From the NCBI GenBank assembly GCA_032718475.1, contig JAUCBJ010005675.1, forward strand, positions 1-64,000: DNA of 64,000 nucleotides, written 5' to 3'. The first letter of the stretch is position 1. Each line of letters starts with the position of its first letter. This DNA is from Nemertoderma westbladi. Taxonomy: Eukaryota > Xenacoelomorpha > Nemertodermatida > Nemertodermatidae. The notes beneath the pieces were generated by a model that made no database searches, was not told the origin of the DNA, and saw only the letters and a program-made list of their open reading frames with translations. Positions 1 through 9,954 of this stretch are shown piece by piece. The translations under genes were made by a program, and so were the position numbers.

Positions 1-648
1 TGTGACTCACGCCATCGCTATTATCCCGGACGCGCCTACGAAGGAGTTTATGCGTTCCATCCATATTTGTTTGCCTCCATCGAGCAGAAATCGCGCCTAT
101 CAAGTTATGAACTATTGAAGCGCGTTGGAGAATGTATTTCAACCAAATATGTATGTAAATTTCTCAGGAGCATTAATCCGAGTGACATCCAGTCTTACAA
201 CTTAATAAACTTTATCCGTCAGGACCCTGCCTATGGAGACTTTTTCGTCAACTCACACCCTGAGTTACAAGAAGTATATCGACGGCCTTACGAGTATCGA
301 GCCCGCGAACGCGAGTTAGAAAGAACCATTAAACCAAGGAAGTTTCTAACTGCCTATGGTCCACCCACGGCCCTCGTTCAGACCACTCGTAAAGGACCCG
401 TAAGAGCGGCTGTCTTGAAACGAGCTCTCAAAGCCGTTAGACCCCTCTCCCCTGACGTTGATGTCAATCAACCCGGTACTTCGACCGGCGGATATACCGA
501 TCGCAATCCCATACCTTCTGATGCAATCATATTGCACCCTTCACCCAGGAGTTATAGCCCTCCTAGTAAAGTGGCTCGCCCCAAAGAGAAAAGGACTCTC
601 GCTAGCTTCAAAAAACTGCGTAAACGCCGTCCGCGCAAGAAAGACTAA
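1..648 (+). CDS. 3' end of an unrecognised ORF with a basic tail
   Basis: The reading frame is open from the left edge of the window to a TAA at 646-648, so this is the C-terminal 215 codons of a longer protein. The TTG at 67 is not a convincing start because the frame continues upstream without a stop. The N-terminal half is rich in Tyr, Arg and Leu and looks globular (for example DIQSYNLINFIRQDPAYGDF). The second half is Pro/Ser/Arg-rich and probably disordered. It ends in a strongly basic tail, KKLRKRRPRKKD, which could bind nucleic acid or act as a nuclear signal (inference). I do not recognise the family. The setting suggests a mobile-element ORF, but no diagnostic motif is visible. Confidence 0.45.
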   Translation, partial: CDSRHRYYPGRAYEGVYAFHPYLFASIEQKSRLSSYELLKRVGECISTKYVCKFLRSINPSDIQSYNLINFIRQDPAYGDFFVNSHPELQEVYRRPYEYRARERELERTIKPRKFLTAYGPPTALVQTTRKGPVRAAVLKRALKAVRPLSPDVDVNQPGTSTGGYTDRNPIPSDAIILHPSPRSYSPPSKVARPKEKRTLASFKKLRKRRPRKKD

Positions 649-1941
649 CTGTTTAGAGTATTTTTGTATTTTAGAAACTGTGATTTTGTATATTTTATAG
701 ACTTAAATCCCATTTTCTGGGAGCGGTGTAAAAGCTTTTGTGGGATAACTGATACGTTTGCCTTTGCTGGCCAGTTCCCCCCCAGGCGCTGGAATACTCT
801 AAAAAGGTTTTCTAACTGTATATATATTCCCCTCGCCCGCAAGGTACCTTTACAGGTGTTTTAACGGACATAAAAATCATTCTGCTATATACGTGTTTTG
901 GCGGACATGGTAAGGCAAAAAACTTGTAATGCACCAACTACCTTTCACAGCTTAGCCGTGATGATTCATATTACGACATCTAGCAGCTGGTTGCTGACAT
1001 GGAAACAGCCATTAGATGCATGGTTCTTTGTTTGGCTTGGGCCAATCAGGGCGGTTTTTCCTGTCGACGTGTAGCTTTTCTGCCGATCATAAGGAGAGTG
1101 TTCAGTCTTACTGTTTTTTCTTGATACTTGTTGTTATTGCTGTCTAAGCCAGAAACACCGGCATTTTTGGATAGATACTGCTGTACCGTAAACTGCTTGA
1201 ATTATCGAAAGTATAAACTGTTACCTGACTTAAATCACTCATCTCACCTTGATACTTTTAATTGCATTAATCATATTGTTTGTACTGTTATTTTACCGTC
1301 AGTTATTAATTGTAAATATTTGTTGATGGAAATATTGCTATTTGGATAATACGGATAAATCACCCAATTCCCAATTTTCTTGATAACACTACAGGTTAGA
1401 GAGACCGGCTATACATAACAATTGCGATTTATATTAATGTGGTGTGTATTGAATCCAATGTTATTTAGCAGACCCTACGTGAGTCAATTACTGCTCTCTT
1501 TATGTGTGATCAAATATACTGACTGTCGGCAGAATAGTGTGTATGATTGTGATTGGTAACAAAGTATTTCCTAAAGAATACGCTTTATACTTTAATCATA
1601 AGCAGTATCGTTGCGTTTTAGTATAAGTCTTAGTTCTGTTTAAATAGATAAAGCGCCACGTCCTAAAGGAACTGTTAATATTTCCCGAAAGCCAATAATA
1701 TCTGTCAGAGATTAATTATTAACGATCTATCGAATAATATAGTAGGTATACACTGCAACCTTACACTGTAATAATCCAATTCAAGGATCCGAATTCAGTC
1801 TCCCGGGTGTAGATCCATCGGGTGAATGATCGCGCATGGGCTGACTTCGGCTAATGTTTTGCGTATTAGCATAAATTATTGTCGTATGCTAAAGTGGTTT
1901 TAATTAACTAAAAGACATATAAAATTTGGCAGGTTAAACTG
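649..1941. other. no gene seen
   Basis: AT-rich spacer between the first ORF and the Polinton block. Only short ORFs without recognisable motifs occur. The left end of the Polinton should lie here if it survives, but I find no copy of the terminal motif seen at 6159-6175. Confidence 0.5.
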
Positions 1942-2643
1942 CTAAAGGTCTTCAAAAGCGCGAACATCATCAGGTATCGCAACACGACGAAGTAAAGCTA
2001 AACCAAAGTCATTAATATATTGATTTTCTATTATATTAGTAGTCACGTACATGTTCGACTTAGGTTCTGGAATAGAATTGGGTGGTTGAGGGCATAAAAA
2101 TACCATCTGGTAAGCTTTGTCTCCATTTCCGATAACCTTTATTAAATAACCCTTTATATTATTATTTTTCGTCTTCAAAATAATTTTAAAATTTGGATTT
2201 AAATTCGCGCCGAGATTATTTTCAGTAATTCCAAAATAATAGGCTAATTGTTGACCTATAAATAACTCTCGCACCGCTTTCCCTAAAATAAATTGCAACC
2301 TATTTTGCTGAGTATTTTCAACTATTTGTAATTTATCTTTCAACGCCCCCGTGTTAAAATAATCTATAATGTCATTGATACTGTAGAACAAACCGGATGG
2401 AAGTGTATCCTCAAAATTTTTTTTCCCTTTTTTTAATAAAATAACATTCTCTACATTGTTATACATTGACGGCAACGTTGCTAAGTAAAATATACTTTTT
2501 ATACCTACCACCCAGTTTTCGTTTGGGTTTATAGGTAAGGCGCCATGGAAATTGATCTGATAACTACTAGCAGAATTACGCGGAAAATCAACTGGACAGG
2601 AGTTACTCAGTAGTCTTACGTAGAATTCATCCATCACCGCCAC
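1942..2643 (-). CDS. penton-like minor capsid protein, copy B
   Basis: A 233-residue protein with the N-terminal signature of Polinton/adintovirus minor capsid (penton) proteins: DEFYVRLLSNSCPVDFPRNS, then NENWVVGIKSI. This is the 'short strand, PxN, WxVGL' pattern that opens the first jelly-roll. The upstream neighbour starts the same way, so the two are probably paralogues. The start ATG lies 17 nt inside the end of the upstream ORF, suggesting coupled translation or tight packing. At 233 residues it is shorter than copy A (290), and its C-terminus lacks the segment corresponding to VGDALAPLLR in copy A. It may be truncated or a distinct vertex protein. Function in a virion is inferred from family resemblance. 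Confidence 0.6.
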   Translation of the reverse strand: MAVMDEFYVRLLSNSCPVDFPRNSASSYQINFHGALPINPNENWVVGIKSIFYLATLPSMYNNVENVILLKKGKKNFEDTLPSGLFYSINDIIDYFNTGALKDKLQIVENTQQNRLQFILGKAVRELFIGQQLAYYFGITENNLGANLNPNFKIILKTKNNNIKGYLIKVIGNGDKAYQMVFLCPQPPNSIPEPKSNMYVTTNIIENQYINDFGLALLRRVAIPDDVRAFEDL

Positions 2644-3499
2644 CCCGTATTAACTTAAGTGTTATAACAGTGCGACCTCCGCTAAAATTAATTAATTCGC
2701 CTTGTCCGTCACGTAAAGTAATTAAGATTGTTTTTAGTTTTTTATTCAACAATGGGTAATAGCAAATGCTCTCGTATTCGTGATTAATATATTTTCGATT
2801 TAATTGCGTTAAAGGGCAGGTTCTTAAGAGCGGAGCTAAAGCGTCACCAACAAATGAACTTTTAATAATATCAGTATATATGAAAATTGTATCTTTATTA
2901 CGTGTTATATTCGTGGGAGCTGGAAAATCTAAAATGCCAATTTCCGAAATTTTTGGTCCGCTATAATTTAAAATTAATATCGGCTGTTCTATATTGCTTA
3001 ATTCATCTACTGTAGTGGTACTGTATATATCCCAATTCGGAATACCTGGTTGATTCCGATCCAATAACGGTTTTAAGCCTAGAATTTGTATTAAATCACC
3101 ACGTAGACTTAATTGTATTTTTTTCAACTTTTTAGGAAATTTAAATTTAATTCTAGAATTATTTGTATTAAAAATGAATTCGAAATCTCTATATTTCGCT
3201 TCAGAATTAAACAGTTTATTTATATCATCAATAATCACTTGAATAGAGCTATGCATACCACGAAATAAACTATATAATTTGGCATCTTTTGCATCTACCC
3301 CGATTGACAGCGAGATTTGAGTTTGCAGTGTAATATTACTGTATGTTGCTTGGTATTGAAGCTCAGCCAAACCAATTTTAGCGTTTGGACCAATATATAA
3401 TTCTTCGGCTAAATCAACAGTAAACTCACTAGGATTATTATTGGGGTAAGTGTTTAATGAGCTATCTGAAAGTAGAGTGATATATGTATCTGTGGCCAT
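2627..3499 (-). CDS. penton-like minor capsid protein, copy A
   Basis: A 290-residue protein beginning TDTYITLLSDSSLNTYPNNN, followed by a PNAKIGLAELQY segment. That is the usual N-terminal pattern of Polinton minor capsid proteins (a double or single jelly-roll penton base). The C-terminal half contains IYTDIIKSSFVGDALAPLL, matching the conserved 'DhI....VGD.hhPLLR' block of the family. The ORF is intact from ATG to TGA and overlaps copy B by 17 nt. In the family this protein occupies the five-fold vertices of the icosahedral capsid. Assignment is by recalled motif pattern, not by a search. Confidence 0.65.
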   Translation of the reverse strand: MATDTYITLLSDSSLNTYPNNNPSEFTVDLAEELYIGPNAKIGLAELQYQATYSNITLQTQISLSIGVDAKDAKLYSLFRGMHSSIQVIIDDINKLFNSEAKYRDFEFIFNTNNSRIKFKFPKKLKKIQLSLRGDLIQILGLKPLLDRNQPGIPNWDIYSTTTVDELSNIEQPILILNYSGPKISEIGILDFPAPTNITRNKDTIFIYTDIIKSSFVGDALAPLLRTCPLTQLNRKYINHEYESICYYPLLNKKLKTILITLRDGQGELINFSGGRTVITLKLIRGGGDG

Positions 3500-3512
3500 T
3501 ATTATTATTATT

Positions 3513-3516
<4 letters not shown>

Positions 3517-3560
<44 letters not shown>
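3517..3560. repeat. (CT)n microsatellite
   Basis: About 22 uninterrupted CT units just upstream of the penton-like ORF A, in the gap between it and the integrase. Confidence 0.95.
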
Positions 3561-3564
<4 letters not shown>

Positions 3565-3781
3565 GACTCCATTGTACATACAGTACAGTATAATGTTAAA
3601 TTATAGACATCTGTGACCACGTTCATTGTCGCTTCTACAATATATGTGAGGGATCAATATTTTACTGGCTTTAATTAAAGCGAATGAACTATAGTATAGT
3701 AATATCATTCGAGTTAATATTGATTGATTAATTACGGTCATATGCGACCAAAATGAATTAATATACAGTATAAACCTAAAC

Positions 3782-4859
3782 TTATTGAATATGCTGTACC
3801 CACGACTGTTTCTTGGATCCGATGAATCGGACTAAATATTCTTTCTTCCCATTGCGTACACGTTCTTTAAGTTTGCCAATATTTTTGTCAATTGGAAGAT
3901 AAATATTACTATTCGGGTGAACCTTTTGGAGTTTGTATGAATAAAATGAGCCATTTATTATAGCTCCAGCGCTGTCCTTAATATCGAACATCTCTATCCA
4001 ACCTGACACGATGAATAATAAATAATTCACGTGTCCATTGTTCTCGATAGCCTTTAGCAAAAGCAGTACGAGCGATAGATAATCGTACTGTATCTCCAAC
4101 TTTAAATTTTATTTTCTTGTGATTAATCTGTCTATATTTCCCATATAATCTATTCATTAATTCAGTTTCATTAAATTTATTAACTTCAATAGGTGTCATT
4201 TGTATTGTCCTATGATATGACCTATTATAAGCATAAATGAGCTTTGGTAAAATTTTAATCCAAACATTATTTCCCCGTTGCGTGAAAATTTTGAACATCT
4301 TTGTTTTTAATGTTCTATTGAATCTCTCGACAATAGCCGCCTTATTCACAGAATACATTACGTAATACTGTATACCTAACGTATCTAAATATTTTCTTAC
4401 AGATTTATTTAGAAACTCAGACCCTTGATCAGTCACGATTCTGTTTGGTTTTCCTTTCTGGAATATTTTTTGCAATATACTAATAATTTCAATACCCTTT
4501 TTTGTTTTCATACCATAGGCAAAAGCAAGCCTGCTAAAGGCATCAATACATGTTAATATATAGTTATAATTATTATTTTGCGATTTATATTGCTGCATAT
4601 CCACCAGATCTATCATATATATATCTTTTAAGCCTCCCGTAAATATTTTAGATGTTGGATAATGATGTCTACGTGGAGCGTGAAGGGTGTATGTCTTTTG
4701 CCCGCTCAACCATTTCTGGGCTTGTGCTGGTTTGATGTTTGCAGCTTTTGCTAATTTTGAAACACTTGCAAAACCCGCGGGGGATGATGGATCTAAATAA
4801 ATTCTTAACAGTTTTTTGTCTAAGCTTCGGCTTAAAATCGGTTTCATCTTGCGTGGCAT
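3782..4859 (-). pseudogene. Polinton integrase (rve, DDE), frameshifted
   Basis: The 5' frame (4859 down to 3978, 293 codons) holds the retroviral-type integrase core. The first catalytic Asp is in MIDLVDMQQY, the second in VTDQGSEF, and the Glu in KAAIVERFNRT, spaced as expected for a D,D-35-E core. An N-terminal helical segment (AAQAWLSGQ-like; here PAQAQKWLSGQ) precedes it. The last part, with the SH3-like C-terminal segment (KVGDTVRLS, then FYSYKLQKV and the closing KEYLVRF region), continues in a different frame (down to 3782). The reading frame therefore breaks around 3980-4050. In Polintons this enzyme integrates the linear element. The break suggests this copy is inactive, unless the base is a sequencing error. 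Confidence 0.8.
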
Positions 4860-4910
4860 CTTTTCGACAACCGCAAGTAATATGTATATTCAAATCTCTT
4901 ATAAAGGGCA

Positions 4911-5081
4911 TCACCGTAAGAACAACTGAAATTTTTTAATTATTTTCTTTGAAGTTGATGTTTTAAAGGGTTTTCTTTTTGTAGTATTTACTCTAGGTAT
5001 ATCTTGTGGTTTTAAATCAGTAGCTAACGGTTTACTCGATACTAAATATAATTTTATAAATGTTACTCCTGTTTTAACCAT
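4911..5081 (-). CDS. small basic ORF of the Polinton block
   Basis: A 56-codon ORF from an ATG at 5081 to a TGA at 4911-4913. It starts 2 nt after the stop of the pX-like gene and ends about 50 nt before the integrase start, so it fills the only gap in the gene block. The product is rich in Lys, Thr and Ser (TTKRKPFKTSTSKKIIKK) and has a hydrophobic start (VTFIKLYLV). No family is recognised. Small basic proteins beside pX-like genes would fit a DNA-binding virion core component, but that is inference from position and composition only. Confidence 0.4.
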   Translation of the reverse strand: MVKTGVTFIKLYLVSSKPLATDLKPQDIPRVNTTKRKPFKTSTSKKIIKKFQLFLR

Positions 5082-5083
5082 TA

Positions 5084-5458
5084 TTACCGTCCACGGTTAA
5101 TTTTTTTCGCAATAGCTGCTCCAGCGGCGGCGGCTCCAGCAAGTTTCGCACCAATGCCGAGTAAGGGTATTAGAAACGGTAGTATACCTCCAGATTGATT
5201 GCTTAACTTTTTTCTGTAACTTGATATATTTTTTGTTTTACGGTTGAGTGATTTCAATACCTTCTTATAGCGGCGAATATTTCTAAATGAATGAGGGGTT
5301 AATTGTACGTTACCTTTTAGAACATTTAATGCAGTATTTACAATGAGCCGTATTAATTCGTTACTCGCGGTATGGTTAATAAAATAAGTTCTTTGTTGAG
5401 GGGTAGCGCTGCGTAGAAATTCCAGTTCGTTACGATATTTCTGCACAAGTCTATTCAT
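5084..5458 (-). CDS. adenovirus pX-like (minor core) Polinton protein
   Basis: A 124-residue protein with a helical, basic N-terminal two thirds (RNIRRYKKVLKSLNRKTKN) and a C-terminal GGILPFLIPLLGIGAKLAGA segment: a glycine-led hydrophobic stretch followed by small residues and a basic tail KKINRGR. This layout (basic region, then 'GG-hydrophobic', then Ala/Gly-rich) is typical of the pX/protein X homologues in adintoviruses and Polintons, and is often found next to the ATPase as it is here. The ORF is intact and lies 37 nt downstream of the ATPase. In the family it is a virion core or membrane-active peptide. The exact role here is inferred. Confidence 0.6.
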   Translation of the reverse strand: MNRLVQKYRNELEFLRSATPQQRTYFINHTASNELIRLIVNTALNVLKGNVQLTPHSFRNIRRYKKVLKSLNRKTKNISSYRKKLSNQSGGILPFLIPLLGIGAKLAGAAAAGAAIAKKINRGR

Positions 5459-5495
5459 TGTTGCAACATTATTGAAAATTGTTACAAAATATTAA

Positions 5496-6122
5496 TTATT
5501 TATCATTATTATTATTATTATTTTCGCTACGTTTATAGTCAATGTAATTTTTAATGTAACAATTATGATTACGAAATATATCCGATCTAAATCTTAAATG
5601 TTCGGGTGTTTCCTGTCGTAAATCAATTAAGAAATGCGAAAATGGTTCAATAGCCGCATTTTGATAGGAATCTACTAAAAATTTGGTCTGCCCAGGTAAC
5701 ATCTGCTTCGCGAAATTTAAAACCGATAGACTGTCTCGCGGATTTTTCATTAATACTAAGGTATGGCTATTAATTGATCTTGTGCGGTTATGCTTCCCAC
5801 CGTAAAACATGTTTTGCGTTATAAAACAAATAAATATATTGGAATGATGAGCTACCTTAGTAAACAATACAGTTAAAGCTGTACTGGACTCAGTTTCTGT
5901 TAATAAATCATCTATAATTAATAAATCTCGACTATTCACTAAACTATCTATATTTTCTGGCAAACCTTTGTAAAGGTGAGTAATACCGGGAATAGTCGGG
6001 GGATTGCTCCCGTAACAATACAATACTCGCAGGGGGGCTTCGTTGAAACAACCATTCTTGTGTTTAATTAAATTACTGACAAACGTTGATTTTCCAGAAC
6101 CAGATGGGCCAGAAATTATCAT
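5496..6122 (-). CDS. Polinton DNA-packaging ATPase (FtsK/HerA, A32-like)
   Basis: A 208-residue P-loop ATPase. The Walker A motif GPSGSGKST is at residues 4-12 and the Walker B motif DLLIIDD is at about residue 70. A downstream ICFITQN segment corresponds to the sensor strand. This is the size and motif order of the genome-packaging ATPases of Polintons, adintoviruses and virophages. The P-loop comes unusually early: a few residues normally precede it. An in-frame TAA lies only four codons upstream of the ATG, just before the poly-G run, so the extreme N-terminus may have been lost by rearrangement. It is the first gene of the - strand block, 37 nt from the pX-like gene. Confidence 0.75.
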   Translation of the reverse strand: MIISGPSGSGKSTFVSNLIKHKNGCFNEAPLRVLYCYGSNPPTIPGITHLYKGLPENIDSLVNSRDLLIIDDLLTETESSTALTVLFTKVAHHSNIFICFITQNMFYGGKHNRTRSINSHTLVLMKNPRDSLSVLNFAKQMLPGQTKFLVDSYQNAAIEPFSHFLIDLRQETPEHLRFRSDIFRNHNCYIKNYIDYKRSENNNNNNDK

Positions 6123-6158
6123 ACTCTTTAATTATGGGCGGGGGGGGGGGGGGGGTGT

Positions 6159-6175
6159 CACTGAATTACGACACT
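6159..6175 (-). repeat. terminal motif shared with 58076-58730
   Basis: 17 bp reading AGTGTCGTAATTCAGTG on the - strand. It is identical to the right end of the element at 58714-58730 and matches its left end (58076-58092) except for one base. Its position beside the ATPase suggests that it is the right terminus of the Polinton remnant. Confidence 0.55.
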
Positions 6176-6589
6176 ATATTCTGGAACATGGTGTATATCT
6201 TGAGATATCATATCGAGATAGTATCTATGGAAACTAATGAACTAATTAAAATTTATTTTATTTTATTCGATACAGTAATTTTTACTTTGATGTTAATCAA
6301 ACATAAGGAATACATTACTTAAAGAACTATGTTTCACAAAGTAGTTACTATTTCGTCAGTCAGCTGGCTGGAATTGTGAAATTGACATAAATTTCAAAGA
6401 TGCGCTGCTTGATTTCATACGCTGTCAAAAGTCAACCGTTCTTAGTATAGGAACTTAACACAATCTTTATGCAAACAGAATCAATCACATTAACTCGAAA
6501 GACTTTGAACTTGCCAAACTCGCCACGACCTACCATACATTACCAACATGCCAAGAGAGGTGCCTAAATTTCCTATTTTGCAACCAGCA

Positions 6590-7460
6590 GGGTTCCCAAC
6601 CCCACATACGCAACCAAGAGAGCGAGAGCTACCAGCTCCCCTTGTGCAACCATAAGGGCTTATAATTCCTCTAATGCAACCAAGAGAGCGTGTGCTACCA
6701 GCTCCCCTTGTTCAACCAGAAGGGCTTCTAACTCCTCTAATACAACCAAGAGAGCGAGAGCCACCAGCACTCGTTATGCAACTGGGAGTGCATCCAATTC
6801 CTCTCATGCAACCACCACGAGGGCTTCTATCTCCCGCCATGCAACCAAGATGGCTTATTCTACCTCCAGTAAAAACAACCAAGAGAGCTTCCAACTACCT
6901 ATATACAACCAGGAGGGCTTCTATCTCCCATCATGCAACCAAGTGAGCTTCAAACTCCAGTTATACAACCGAGAGAGCTTCCAACTACCTATGTGCAACC
7001 AGGAGGGCTTCTATCTCCCTTTATGCAACCAAGTGAGCTTCAAACTCCAGTTATACAACCGAGAGAGCTTCCAACTACCTATATGCAACCAGGAGGGCTT
7101 CTATCTCCCATCATGCAACCAAGATGGCTTATTCCAACTCCAGTTATAAAACCGACAGAGCTTCCAACTACCTATATGCAACCAGGAGGGCTTCTATCTC
7201 CCATCATGCAACCAAGATGGCTTATTCCAACTCCAGTTATACAACCGAGAGAGCTTCCAACTACCTATGTGCAACCAGGAGGGCTTCTATCTCCCTTCAT
7301 GCAACCAGGTACACCTCCAGTTATACAACCGAGAGATATTTCAACTACTTATATACAACCTGGAGGGCTTCTCTCTCCCACCATGCAACCAAGTGAGCTT
7401 CAAACTCCTTATACGCCACCATTGGGACTTCCAACTCACTATATGCAACCAGGAGTAGAA
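6590..7460 (+). repeat. 30-bp coding minisatellite
   Basis: Tandem units of 30 bp, grouped as higher-order 60- and 90-bp repeats, encode the decapeptides of the QP-repeat ORF. The earlier units (6590-6850) are more diverged than those at 6900-7300. Confidence 0.8.
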
Positions 7461-8132
7461 CATAGTCAACAATTCTTTATGCCACTACACCCTATCAGTA
7501 TTCAACAGGAGGGACTGCGTCAAGCCATCACCCAAACACACCCAAACGCTCTTATTAGGCAAACAGAATGTCCGCCAAGGCAGTGGTGTCCACCACAGCG
7601 GGACATGTTGGAAGAGAACAAAACATACCATGGTCGGTGTGATTCTTTTAATGTTGATGAACAACATGGGTACATAGAACCGGATATCGGTAAGATAGCT
7701 GTGCCTTTTTTTCAGTCAAAAGTTCATATTGATGGATACCACAAAATTCTGAAGGAGGGTGACGCTGTTATATTTCAATGCGAAATTAGAAAATATAGAA
7801 ATGATATAAATGTTTATGGAGCAACATGGGTTAGTGTTCCAGGATGTAATTATTGCGGCTCATATAGATATAAACTTCCTAACATAATTAGAGGAGACCA
7901 TAACTTATACCGGCCGTTGTACATACTATAATGATAATGATAAATATGGATATACTATTCCATTTGATAAAAAAAATTACATGGAACTTTGTGATGGAAC
8001 TTTGCCACACAATATACTTTCGTGATAATAACATCCATGTTAATAAGAGATGCCGTATCCTGTCTATTCAAGTCAGAAAGCTTTTATTCCAGTATAGTTA
8101 TAATAATCCAGTAGGTTGTCGAAAGGACACAT

Positions 8133-8360
8133 GTGTTACAATAGAGGATGATGATTCATGTGAGGTAGCTAAAAATATTAACCTTAACCAAGTTGGAGAA
8201 AGCAAACGTGTGCAAAGACAAACAGATAAGTATGATATGATAGAGGATGGTAAAACATACACAGGACAAGTGGGTATCGTTATGCCACAGGTGTTACAAT
8301 AGAGGATGATGATTCATGTGAGGTAGCTAAAAATATTAACCTTAACAAAGATGGAGAATG
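8133..8360 (+). repeat. 158-bp spaced direct duplication
   Basis: A segment of about 70 bp starting GTGTTACAATAGAGGATG at 8133 recurs at 8291 with a few substitutions. The duplication lies within the decayed cold-shock-like repeat gene. Confidence 0.8.
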
Positions 8361-8817
8361 CAAACGGATAAGTAACATAATCGATAAATGTTATATGCTA
8401 GTGGATGATAAAACATACAAAGGACAAGTAAAATTACTTTCGAAAGATGAGAGTTATTGGTTTACTGTACCGATAATAAGCGGATTGACACTTTGCCGTT
8501 GTTATTCTTCATTAACTGTGCCTTCTAACATGCACATTAATGGACTCCAAAAGATGCTGAAACATGATGACTTCGTTAGATTCCAGATGCACTCTTATTA
8601 TTTACTCACCAGACGAGAAGAAGCCTTAGTGGTTACCGTGGAGGGAGACTTTAAATGCAGGGCCGCACGGATGGTAAACAGGAACACAAATAGTATTGAA
8701 GAAAACAAACCACACAATATTGAAGATGTCCAGTCCATACCTTGTATGAGGAAAGAACATATACTGGCATTTACAGTTGTAAATTATTCAAGAATGAAGC
8801 AGATTATGGATATATAA

Positions 8818-9417
8818 TTCCAAAAATTAATGAGAATTTACTGTGTAGATGTTTCAGAATATTAGTTAATCGGGAAATTTATGAATAAAGAGGAAAAGTT
8901 AGTAATGAAAACCCAATTTCGATTCCGATTTGACGAAATAAAAAAACGAAGGATAGCAACATCGGTCCAGGTCATTTAAATGGAAGAGGATAAACATATA
9001 TACGACAAATGTGCACATATATGAGTAATCTAAATTTTCATAAAATATAAGATAATTAAATATGATTTTGGCGATATATTATTGCTTATGATATGATATG
9101 TTATATTGTTGCTAGTTGTTGTATCTCCATACCTCTTTTTACATACTTTTTTTTTATTTATACCGAATACCTTTTTATCGAAATTTACTTGCCTCCCATC
9201 TCAAGGGGGGACTTTACCTTATAAGAGACACCTCCAGTTTTTGGATGATTAAAAAGTGTTTTGTTTGTATATATAGATTGAAATTATATATATATTTATT
9301 TGAAGTTCTTGTGATATTTTTCAAAGCAAAAATGAAATTTGAATTTCCCACCAATTTTATTCAAATTTTCTGAAAAAAATGGTAGCATATTTTAAAATGT
9401 TTCTACTCAGTCATTTT
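8818..9417. other. no gene seen
   Basis: Very AT-rich DNA. Only short ORFs of low-complexity, hydrophobic composition occur. Confidence 0.5.
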
Positions 9418-9832
9418 TTACTACTACTACTACTAGGATCGGCATGGTGCATTTCAGCTGCATTATATATATATTACATATATATTAAAAATGATATGTC
9501 GGCTTGTCTACAAAATTGCGCCGCCACAACTCCCTATCACTCATGACATTTGCTAGATCATCCGCATATTCAAGGTCAGTGTCCTTTAAGATGCGTCTCA
9601 AGAAAATCATGGGCTGTCCACCATGATTATTCACTCCATGAGGCCAACAAAGCACAAGCTTATGCACTGGCTGGTTCTCACGGCGAAAGCAATGTCCTGT
9701 AAAGCGGCGGTGGCTTTGTTCTAGTGTCAAGCTTGGGGTAACCAATGAGAGACCCCCAATGTTATATAGTGTCTGGTTGGAGATGTGTGCATTGTACTTG
9801 ACACAGTGAACCCGGCGTATCATTCTTGTCAA
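9418..9832 (-). pseudogene. 3' end of a non-LTR retrotransposon ORF2
   Basis: The - strand encodes the C-terminal tail of an endonuclease/reverse-transcriptase polyprotein of the type that ends 'HRRFxGHCxR..., GGQPMxFLRR, DDLANVM..RELWRRN'. Visible are RRFTGHCFRREN, GGQPMIFLRRILKD and DLANVMSDRELWRRN. A homologous 3' end occurs on the + strand at 62463-62684. The 3' side carries a (TAG)n tail (seen as CTA repeats at 9420-9436 on +), as expected for LINE 3' tails. Only the last ~110 codons are present. Confidence 0.65.
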
Positions 9833-9954
9833 TGTGCCATCCAGAGATTTGCTGTCTTCAGCAGTTAGAGCCCAGCATGGAGCTGGAGTTGGAGGCTACT
9901 CTCATGTTCATTCTTCCTCTACAAACTTGATCTGGGGTCATGGATTAAAGAAGC

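Larger units (their letters stand above)
1942..6175 (-). mobile_element. Polinton/Maverick (adintovirus-like) remnant
   Basis: Six collinear - strand ORFs (ATPase, pX-like, a small basic ORF, integrase and two penton-like proteins) are packed with short gaps or overlaps. This is the gene content of Polintons: virus-like DNA transposons with a retroviral-type integrase and virion-morphogenesis genes. The right border appears to be a 17-bp motif at 6159-6175 whose inward sequence starts AGTGTCG. An AG start fits the Polinton termini as I recall them. Between it and the ATPase start lies a run of about 15 G at 6141-6155. No protein-primed DNA polymerase, major capsid protein or cysteine protease is visible, and the integrase is frameshifted, so the copy is incomplete. 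Confidence 0.8.
6548..8817 (+). pseudogene. QP-repeat protein with cold-shock-like domains, broken
   Basis: An ATG at 6548 opens a frame of proline-rich decapeptide repeats (pattern x-T/S-P-x-h-Q-P-x-x-L, for example PTTYVQPGGL). It has an in-frame TAA at 6653. After an extra A in an A-run near 6870, the frame continues from 6933 to 7931. After the repeats, residues 216-300 of that segment resemble a cold-shock domain: GRCDSFNVDEQHGYIEPD aligns with the 'G.VKWFN...GYGFI' strand, and ILKEGDAVIFQ with the 'L.EGD.V.F' strand. Further, more degenerate copies follow in shifting frames (about 7920-8035; 8230-8300; 8395-8640, opening with DDKTYKGQVKLL). Cold-shock domains bind single-stranded RNA or DNA. 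The stop and frameshifts make a functional product unlikely unless they are assembly errors. Confidence 0.55.

Noticed and set aside
6176-6181. ATATTC as a 6-bp Polinton target duplication
   Set aside because: The same six bases follow the motif at 58731 too, and no copy lies at the left end of either element. It is more likely part of a shared end or a site preference.
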